The position numbers and the translations under genes were made by a program. DNA of 5,728 bases, from the NCBI GenBank assembly GCA_937888765.1, contig CALASU010000215.1, forward strand, positions 1 through 5,728. Reading direction: 5' to 3'. This stretch comes from an uncultured Clostridia bacterium (GTDB lineage: Bacteria > Bacillota > Clostridia > Lachnospirales > Anaerotignaceae). Of this stretch, positions 1 through 4,650 are shown one piece after another (within the stretch, counting starts at the first letter, position 1; every line of letters begins with the position of its first letter). The notes under the pieces were generated by a model. That model was not told where the DNA came from. It searched no databases and worked only from the letters and a program-made list of their open reading frames with translations.

Positions 1-46
1 ATCCTATGGATCATTCTTTTTTCAGTTGTTCAACTTCATTTTACAA

Positions 47-685
47 TTAACGATTATATTTAAAATGTTCTAAAAAATATTTAGGACCTTTTGTAATATA
101 CATTTTCCCACTAACTAATTTTACAAAAGGCGTTATATACATACTTTCGCCATTGTATTCTATTCTTCGACTATCAATAACTTTACATCTAATACTAGAA
201 TCTTCAATATACTCCAAAACTGCCCCCTTAGGAATTTGTACCTCATCAAACGTAAAATTAGTACCTCTTTCCTTTTTTTTCTTCAAACTAACTTGTTGTG
301 CAGTTTCTTCTTCCTCTATTTCCTTCTGACTTAACTCCCATTTCTTCAAGCGATCTGTATAATTATGAATTTCAGCGATTGCTTCCAGTATAGAAAAAGC
401 ATCTTCTGCGGACATTGCATAAAACTCACGTTTTCTTTGTTTTCCATTATAATTATCTATGGAACGAAGATTAGGATTTAATTTATCAATAATCGCATGA
501 ATCTTTAAATCTGATAAACGAGATTCCACTTCATAAGTCGCATATACTCTAAATGCAAACGGCGTACATTCTGTATTATTTAACTGCTGTAACCTATTTT
601 CAATATTATCGGCATATCCAATTTTTACATAATCCGGAAATGACGGATTTGTTAATATGTAAATTACACCTTTTTGTGTATCCAT
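47..685 (-). CDS. GIY-YIG (T5orf172-type) nuclease-like protein with C-terminal RAMA/DUF4357-like domain
   Basis: A 212-residue protein of two parts. Residues 6-105 match the GIY-YIG fold in its T5orf172/Mug113 form: a GVIYIL strand (6-11) for GIY, YVKIGYA (19-25) for YIG, Arg31 in RLQQLN as the usual catalytic arginine, a Glu54...His63 pair in the following helix, and a REFY motif (86-89). A charged, probably coiled linker (about 112-142, rich in Glu and Lys) leads to residues 143-196, where IPKGAVLEYI, a CKVID strand and an EYNGE turn resemble the RAMA/DUF4357 domains found in restriction-modification and DNA-binding proteins. Family members are presumed to bind or cut nucleic acid; the substrate is unknown. 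The start at 685 is supported by AAAGGA ten bases upstream. The gene follows the oxidase-like gene by 31 bases without a terminator, so co-transcription is likely. Two 60-base stretches counted by eye gave about 22% and 30% GC, against near 50% in fbp, suggesting acquisition. Nuclease activity is an inference. Confidence 0.82.
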   Translation of the reverse strand: MDTQKGVIYILTNPSFPDYVKIGYADNIENRLQQLNNTECTPFAFRVYATYEVESRLSDLKIHAIIDKLNPNLRSIDNYNGKQRKREFYAMSAEDAFSILEAIAEIHNYTDRLKKWELSQKEIEEEETAQQVSLKKKKERGTNFTFDEVQIPKGAVLEYIEDSSIRCKVIDSRRIEYNGESMYITPFVKLVSGKMYITKGPKYFLEHFKYNR

Positions 686-695
686 TTACTTTGAT

Positions 696-701
696 TCCTT
701 T
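696..701 (-). promoter_or_regulatory. Ribosome binding site of the GIY-YIG gene
   Basis: AAAGGA on the minus strand, ten bases before the ATG at 685. It lies in the 31-base gap after the stop of the oxidase-like gene. I see no promoter or terminator in that gap, so translation probably starts on a shared transcript. Confidence 0.6.
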
Positions 702-716
702 CTAGGCACTTCTGTT

Positions 717-1109
717 TTAGAATGTAACCACCTTAGGCGCAGCTGTAAAGGAGGAGAATGTCGCTGTTGCATTTTTCAGATACAGCACTTCTGTATTCTC
801 ATCCTCTGCGGAATACATTTTCTTCAGATCGGGATAGTTGTCCAGCATATGCGCCTTTGCTTCCACTCTGTCATCACGCACCAGCTCCGCTGCCACACGC
901 AGCCATGTGCCGTCTGCGAACGCACACAGTTCCACCTTGGGATTTTTCTGAATCTGTTTGGAAACGTCTTTTACTTTGCCTGTCTGGATATACAGCTTGT
1001 CTTCAAACAGATCAATCGTGCCGAAAGGACGCACTCTGGGCTGATCGTTTTCTACTGTTGCCAGATAATACACACCACATTTTTTCAGAAATTCATAAAC
1101 CTCTTTCAT
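717..1109 (-). CDS. Pyridoxamine 5'-phosphate oxidase-like FMN-binding split-barrel protein
   Basis: A 130-residue protein, the usual size for small single-domain members of the pyridoxamine 5'-phosphate oxidase-like superfamily. The pattern is typical: an N-terminal helix, then YLATVENDQPRVRPFG (15-30) forming the first barrel strands, IQTGKVKDVSKQIQKNP (41-57) with the Gly/Lys segment that usually contacts the FMN phosphate, ELCAF (60-64), and WLRVAAEL (69-76) as a later barrel strand. Such proteins are cytoplasmic, usually dimeric, and bind FMN or a related flavin. Some relatives reduce nitroimidazoles, but most have no known substrate, and it is not the true PNPOx of vitamin B6 synthesis. 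The start at 1109 is fixed by a near-perfect AAAGGAGG eight bases upstream. That site lies directly below the fbp terminator hairpin, so the gene is fed either by read-through or by a promoter inside the end of fbp. The GIY-YIG gene follows closely. Confidence 0.88.
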   Translation of the reverse strand: MKEVYEFLKKCGVYYLATVENDQPRVRPFGTIDLFEDKLYIQTGKVKDVSKQIQKNPKVELCAFADGTWLRVAAELVRDDRVEAKAHMLDNYPDLKKMYSAEDENTEVLYLKNATATFSSFTAAPKVVTF

Positions 1110-1117
1110 AAAAATTA

Positions 1118-1125
1118 CCTCCTTT
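1118..1125 (-). promoter_or_regulatory. Strong Shine-Dalgarno of the oxidase-like gene
   Basis: AAAGGAGG on the minus strand with an eight-base spacer to the ATG at 1109, close to the consensus. It begins only about three bases after the terminator-like hairpin (1129-1160), so the T-tract of the hairpin runs straight into the ribosome binding site. Confidence 0.85.
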
Positions 1126-1160
1126 TAAAAATAGCCCTCTGTTGGTGCAGAGGGCTATTT
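1125..1160 (-). terminator. Rho-independent terminator after fbp
   Basis: A perfect 13-base-pair stem (1129-1141 with 1148-1160) containing TAGCCCTCTG and a six-base loop, followed on the minus strand by TTTTT. It starts 13 bases after the fbp stop codon. The plus-strand side also carries an A/T tract, so some bidirectional activity is possible. Because it abuts the ribosome binding site of the next gene, it may be leaky or may act as an attenuator. Confidence 0.85.
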
Positions 1161-1188
1161 ATTATGTACGTGATTACTGTTCTTTCAG
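1161..1188 (-). promoter_or_regulatory. Possible weak promoter for the oxidase-like gene, overlapping the end of fbp
   Basis: On the minus strand CTGAAA (1183-1188, four of six matches to the -35 consensus) is followed after 16 bases by CATAAT (1161-1166, five of six matches to -10). A transcript from it would begin at or within the hairpin at 1129-1160, making that hairpin a 5' stem-loop of the downstream message rather than a terminator. The match is weak, and read-through from fbp remains the alternative. Confidence 0.3.
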
Positions 1189-3153
1189 GATACCATTCTG
1201 ATATGCATATACCAGTTTTTCCAGTTCATCAATGCTTTCCTGTAATTTTTTACCGATATCTGTATCTCTTACACGGATTCTGTCCTGTGTATACTGCAGT
1301 GCTACTGTAGAAGAGAGGATATCCTGTTCTTCTGCAATCGCAATATCTGTGGATACGAAAGGTTCATGGGATACCAGTACGATACCATGAGAGTTATAGA
1401 TCAGGGTATAGCCTGCGATACCTGTTTCTTTCTGGTATGCCTTGGAGAAACCGCCGTCAATTACGAACAGCTTGCCGTTTGCCTTGATGGGGCTTTCGCC
1501 TTTTACTACTTTTACAGGTACATGACCGTTTACGATATGAGAAGTATCGGGATCCAGACCGAATGCTTCCAGAACCGTTCTGCAGACAGCTTCTTCATTT
1601 CTCAGTGTGTAGTAAGGGTTCTTTTCTTCCTTGTGTGTTTCCTTATCTTCAATGAAGTAGCGTTCAAATGTTGTCATCTTCTTCTTGCCGAACAGAGGAG
1701 AATCTTCCCCGCACCACATATACCAGATGTAGTCCATGCATTCACGCTTTGCTTCTGTATGCGCTTTGTTGAAGTAGCCTTCGCGCATTGTTCTTTCTAC
1801 GGCATCCAGATACGCTTTGCCTTTATATTTTTTGCCACGGAATGTGATTGCTTTCAGACTGCCGTCATCATTCAGAGGGATACCGCCGTGGAACAGCAGG
1901 TTAGAGTTGCAGATTGTGTACATGCTGCCTTTATGATACAGCACACGAGTATGTTCCTGCAGCTTTTCACTGTTTACGAAAGAGGATTTTACTTTATCCA
2001 TAACTTCCTGTTCTTCGGGTGTCAGTGTATAAGGATCATTGGGGTCGATTGTAGGGAAGTTCATATCTCTCATGGGATATTCCACACCATCAACCTTTAC
2101 AGTACCTTTTTCAAAGTCGATCTTATCCAGCAGCAGTCTGTTTTCCATACGGAATTCAGGACGGCGCATGATAATCTGCCCTTCCGTTTTCCACTGCATA
2201 ACAGAGATTGCTTTGTGCATTTTTGCGATCATGTTAAAGTCTTTGTCGCTCAGCACTTCATCGCCCTTGGGTTTGAAGCGTTCGCAGGGGTCATCTGCAT
2301 AGGTTTCCAGAGCGAATGTTGCCAGAGGCAGCAGGTTGATACCATAATCTTCTTCGATGGTATCCAGATTTGCATATCTTGTCTGGATACGCAGTACATT
2401 ACAGATCAGAGCCTGAGAACCTGCCGCAGCTCCCATCCATGCGATATCGTGGTTGCCCCACTGAATATCTACGGAATGGTAGTTTGCCAGAATATCCATA
2501 ATTCTTGCTGCATGAGGGCCTCTGTCATAAATATCGCCCAGTACATGCAGCTGGTCAATTGCCAGTCGCTGAATCAGCTTACACATTGCTGTGATAAAAC
2601 GATCCGCCTGACCCAGATCAATGATGGTATAGATGATTTCTGTATAGTACTGGTCTTTATCTGCATTCGTATTATTTTCATGCAGCAGTTCCTCAATAAT
2701 ATACGCAAATTCCTTGGGCAGTGCTTTTCTTACCTTGGAACGTGTATATTTGGATGCCATTACCTTACAGATTTTAACCAGTCTGTGCAGCGTAATTTTA
2801 TACCATTCTTCCATATCTTCAGGATCTTCTGTTTCCACCATCTGTTCCAGTTTCTGTTCGGGATAGTAGATCAGTGTTGCCAGAGATTTCTTTTCGCTTT
2901 TGCGCAGGCTTTCACCAAAAATTGCACTGATCTGGTTTTTGATAACGCCGGAAGCGTTGCGCAGTACATGGCTGAAGGAATCCGCTTCGCCATGAATATC
3001 GGATACAAAGTGCTCTGTCCCCTTAGGCAGGTTCAGAATGGCTTTCAGATTGATGATTTCTGTCGCCGCACTGTTGATGTCTTTATACTGACTTGACAGC
3101 AGTTTCATATATTTCAATTCATCTGCTGTGAATTTACCATTTCCACAATACAT
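1174..3153 (-). CDS. fbp: Fructose-1,6-bisphosphatase class III
   Basis: A 659-residue protein, the usual size for the Bacillota-type class III enzyme (about 640-670). It hydrolyses fructose 1,6-bisphosphate to fructose 6-phosphate and phosphate in the cytoplasm, the committed step of gluconeogenesis. The N-terminal stretch EIINLKAILNLPKGTEHFVS (32-51) is strongly family-like. Metallophosphoesterase motifs appear in order: SDIHGE (51-56), GDIYDRG (206-212), WGNHDIAWMG (232-241), then LLFHGGIPL (419-427) and VNGHVPVK (541-548). VIDGGFSKAYQ (564-574) is also characteristic. The metal-binding Asp, His and Asn residues of these motifs are all present and I see no frameshift. The start at 3153 is supported by AGGAG nine bases upstream. 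The gene has its own promoter and terminator, so it is probably monocistronic with some read-through. Leucine is mostly CTG, a useful reference for the neighbouring chimera. Confidence 0.97.
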   Translation of the reverse strand: MYCGNGKFTADELKYMKLLSSQYKDINSAATEIINLKAILNLPKGTEHFVSDIHGEADSFSHVLRNASGVIKNQISAIFGESLRKSEKKSLATLIYYPEQKLEQMVETEDPEDMEEWYKITLHRLVKICKVMASKYTRSKVRKALPKEFAYIIEELLHENNTNADKDQYYTEIIYTIIDLGQADRFITAMCKLIQRLAIDQLHVLGDIYDRGPHAARIMDILANYHSVDIQWGNHDIAWMGAAAGSQALICNVLRIQTRYANLDTIEEDYGINLLPLATFALETYADDPCERFKPKGDEVLSDKDFNMIAKMHKAISVMQWKTEGQIIMRRPEFRMENRLLLDKIDFEKGTVKVDGVEYPMRDMNFPTIDPNDPYTLTPEEQEVMDKVKSSFVNSEKLQEHTRVLYHKGSMYTICNSNLLFHGGIPLNDDGSLKAITFRGKKYKGKAYLDAVERTMREGYFNKAHTEAKRECMDYIWYMWCGEDSPLFGKKKMTTFERYFIEDKETHKEEKNPYYTLRNEEAVCRTVLEAFGLDPDTSHIVNGHVPVKVVKGESPIKANGKLFVIDGGFSKAYQKETGIAGYTLIYNSHGIVLVSHEPFVSTDIAIAEEQDILSSTVALQYTQDRIRVRDTDIGKKLQESIDELEKLVYAYQNGILKEQ

Positions 3154-3162
3154 AATCAGACA

Positions 3163-3167
3163 CTCCT
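3163..3167 (-). promoter_or_regulatory. Ribosome binding site of fbp
   Basis: AGGAG on the minus strand with a nine-base spacer to the ATG at 3153. It confirms that start over the later in-frame methionine at residue 16. Confidence 0.75.
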
Positions 3168-3195
3168 GTTCTCATACATTGCAATACCTTTTACG

Positions 3196-3218
3196 AAGCA
3201 GGAAAAAACTCCCTGCTT
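3196..3218 (-). other. 5' UTR stem-loop of fbp
   Basis: AAGCAGG and CCTGCTT (3212-3218 and 3196-3202) form a perfect seven-base-pair stem around a nine-base T-rich loop. The arm nearest the promoter begins where the transcript should start, about seven bases after the -10 box. No T-tract follows, so it is not a typical terminator. Likely roles are message stabilisation or protein binding, but neither can be shown from sequence. Confidence 0.5.
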
Positions 3219-3224
3219 ATATAC

Positions 3225-3233
3225 ATTATAGCA
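3225..3233 (-). promoter_or_regulatory. Extended -10 promoter of fbp
   Basis: TGCTATAAT on the minus strand is a consensus -10 hexamer (3225-3230) with the TGn extension (3231-3233). The -35 region about 17-18 bases upstream (AGGAAA or TAGGAA) is poor, as is common for extended -10 promoters. Predicted start is near 3218, giving a 5' UTR of about 65 bases. Confidence 0.72.
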
Positions 3234-3276
3234 AACTCAGCCAATCTTTCCTAGTTCTTTTTCTGAAAAATGGGAC

Positions 3277-3310
3277 AAAAAACGCCCCAATCTTTTGTGC
3301 AGATTGGAGC
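3277..3310 (-). terminator. Rho-independent terminator after the membrane protein gene
   Basis: On the minus strand GCTCCAATCT (3301-3310) pairs with AGATTGGGGC (3284-3293) through a seven-base loop, with one G-U pair, followed by GTTTTTTG. It starts six bases after the stop codon of the membrane protein gene and lies upstream of the fbp promoter, separating the two units. On the plus strand the wobble becomes an A-C mismatch, so it is oriented for the minus strand. Confidence 0.87.
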
Positions 3311-3316
3311 ATTCTT

Positions 3317-4201
3317 TTACTCTTCTTCATTTTTTTCAGTATCCTTTTCTACTTCCGCAGGCAGTGCTTTATCCACAGATTCCGCAGACTCTTCCGCTTT
3401 CTGAGCAGAAACTTCCTCTGCCTGTGCAAAAATGCGCATACCGCCCACCATGGTTTCCCTGTTGATAAACAGCAAAGCCATGCCTGTTACCATGAAGGCA
3501 TTGGAGAAATACGTCAGAAAATGATACAGCGCATCTGTAGCTGAGTTTGGTTCCCCGATCAGATAGATTACCTGAAAAACAGTGTTCCAAAGATATACCA
3601 CCGCTGACAATGCCAGATAATACAGACAGGTTTTCCACCAATTCCCTTTTACCAGCTCACGGCTGTGACAGAGTGCCCTCCAGCCGCCGTCACCGCACAG
3701 CCCAACACAGTACAGATACAGGCACCATGCAATCGCCAGATATACCCCGGGAATGATGAGCATACTGCCCAGAATAACCAATACCCCATAGATCAGTCCC
3801 GCTGTGATGATACTCGGCTGCATCTGCATAGCTTCTGCCATTGCTTTTTTCGCAGACAGTTCTTCCTGCATCAGAAACTGCTTTGTCAGCTTCGCAATCG
3901 CAATGATCCCCACAGGCTCCAGAAACAATACTACCGCAAAATATAAACATTCGTGCAGTATGGTCTGCATCATAAGCTGCATCACCTGCTCCTGTCCCAT
4001 ATTGCCCACTTCCAGAAAGCTGTTCAGTGCATCAGCCCCCATCATCATGCGATCCAGAATCACACTCTGCAAAATGCTAAGGGGCAGAAAAATCACACAT
4101 AAAACTGTCAGAACCGCCGGTCTGTTGGCAGCAAATACCTGAAAGGCTCTGGACAGCAGCTCTATCCACGTCAGCTCTCTCTGAAAAATATCATCTTTCA
4201 T
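3317..4201 (-). CDS. Polytopic membrane protein of unknown function (DUF975/GPDPase-membrane-domain-like pattern)
   Basis: A 294-residue protein with about six hydrophobic segments, near residues 28-49, 82-103, 130-147, 148-168, 192-215 and 226-247. The stretch LIIPGVYLAIAW (149-159 region), followed by a soluble turn with RALCHSRELVKGNWWK (175-190), recalls the IPG...ALkxSxxLvkGnww pattern of DUF975 and glycerophosphodiester phosphodiesterase membrane-domain proteins. That similarity is by eye only. No catalytic residues are recognisable. The C-terminus (about 258-294) is a hydrophilic Glu/Ala/Lys-rich tail ending NEEE, probably disordered. The frame is open to an ATG at 4288, but that start would lie upstream of the promoter. 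The ATG at 4201, preceded by AAAGGA with an eight-base spacer, is preferred. The gene stands alone between its own promoter and terminator. It acts in the cytoplasmic membrane; a role cannot be assigned. Confidence 0.8.
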   Translation of the reverse strand: MKDDIFQRELTWIELLSRAFQVFAANRPAVLTVLCVIFLPLSILQSVILDRMMMGADALNSFLEVGNMGQEQVMQLMMQTILHECLYFAVVLFLEPVGIIAIAKLTKQFLMQEELSAKKAMAEAMQMQPSIITAGLIYGVLVILGSMLIIPGVYLAIAWCLYLYCVGLCGDGGWRALCHSRELVKGNWWKTCLYYLALSAVVYLWNTVFQVIYLIGEPNSATDALYHFLTYFSNAFMVTGMALLFINRETMVGGMRIFAQAEEVSAQKAEESAESVDKALPAEVEKDTEKNEEE

Positions 4202-4241
4202 TGTTTTCATCCTTTCAAAAAATTCATTTCCGTAATAAGAA

Positions 4242-4269
4242 AGTATAACAGATTTTTCTCCAAAAGCAA
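4242..4269 (-). promoter_or_regulatory. Promoter of the membrane protein gene
   Basis: On the minus strand TTGCTT (4264-4269) and TATACT (4242-4247) are separated by 16 bases, a plausible sigma-A promoter. Transcription would begin near 4235, leaving a leader of about 34 bases with AAAGGA before the ATG at 4201. The -35 box begins right after the T-tract of the upstream terminator. This placement rules out the longer start at 4288. Confidence 0.65.
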
Positions 4270-4270
4270 A

Positions 4271-4306
4271 CAAAAAACTCGAAACCATCCGGTTCCGAGT
4301 TTTTTT
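4271..4306 (-). terminator. Rho-independent terminator after the chimeric reading frame, probably bidirectional
   Basis: A ten-base-pair stem (4277-4286 with 4291-4300), ACTCGGAACC with GGTTTCGAGT on the minus strand and one G-U pair, with a GGAT loop. It is flanked by T-tracts on both strands, so it could stop transcription in either direction. It lies five bases after the stop codon at 4312 and is presumably the native terminator of the tsaD gene whose 3' end is present. Confidence 0.9.
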
Positions 4307-4311
4307 GTATT

Positions 4312-4650
4312 TTATCTTCTTTTATCCCCCAGCTTCAGCCCGGGAACGGCATTCAGGTCAAGTCCATCTCTTACGCCTGCCAGATACTCATAATATGCCG
4401 CACAGCCGATCATTGCCGCATTATCTGTACACAGGATGGGAGAAGGAATACTCAGCACAAAGCCCTCTTTGTCACAGGCTTCCTGCATTTTGCTTCTCAG
4501 TGTGGTATTGGAAGCCACGCCGCCTGCCAGTGCAATCTGCTTTACGCCATTCGCCTTTGCCGCCTTGATGGTCTTGCCCACCAGCACCTCTACCACAGAC
4601 TGCTGGAAGCTTGCCGCAATATCATTCGGCACGATTTCCAGCCCCTGCAT
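4312..4650 (-). other. tsaD: TsaD C-terminal fragment (about the last third of the tRNA t6A transferase)
   Basis: TsaD transfers the threonylcarbamoyl group to adenosine 37 of ANN-decoding tRNAs, working with TsaB and TsaE, and is normally about 340 residues. Only about 105-109 residues are present. DIAASFQQSVVEVL, LAGGVASNTTLR and CTDNAAMIG are hallmark segments. The aspartate of the TDN motif is the metal ligand equivalent to E. coli Asp300, but its partners, the two histidines of the N-terminal HxxxH motif (His111 and His115), are absent. Codon use (leucine almost all CTG) matches fbp, and the native-looking terminator follows, so this end appears to belong to the same genome as the genes to its left. 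TsaD is usually essential, so a complete copy should exist elsewhere if this fragment is real. Confidence 0.88.

Noticed and set aside
19..34. Small inverted repeat (AGTTG-CAACT) downstream of the GIY-YIG gene as a terminator
   Set aside because: The stem is only five base pairs with a two-base loop, too tight and weak, and there is no clear T-tract after it on the minus strand. Nothing else can be supported in positions 1-46.
758..1310. Two overlapping plus-strand open frames opposite the oxidase-like gene and the end of fbp
   Set aside because: They are antisense to well-supported genes, cross a terminator hairpin and resemble no known family.
1366..3096. A 576-codon open frame on the plus strand
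   Set aside because: It lies wholly antisense to fbp, whose family motifs are unambiguous. Its translation is rich in Cys, Phe and His and matches no family, and it has no convincing ribosome binding site. It is a shadow of the codon bias of fbp.
4210..4288. A longer N-terminus for the membrane protein starting at 4288
   Set aside because: The extra codons cover the promoter (-35 at 4264-4269, -10 at 4242-4247) and come close to the terminator. The ATG at 4201 has AAAGGA at good spacing and begins a natural-looking amphipathic N-terminus. The ATG at 4210 overlaps that ribosome binding site.
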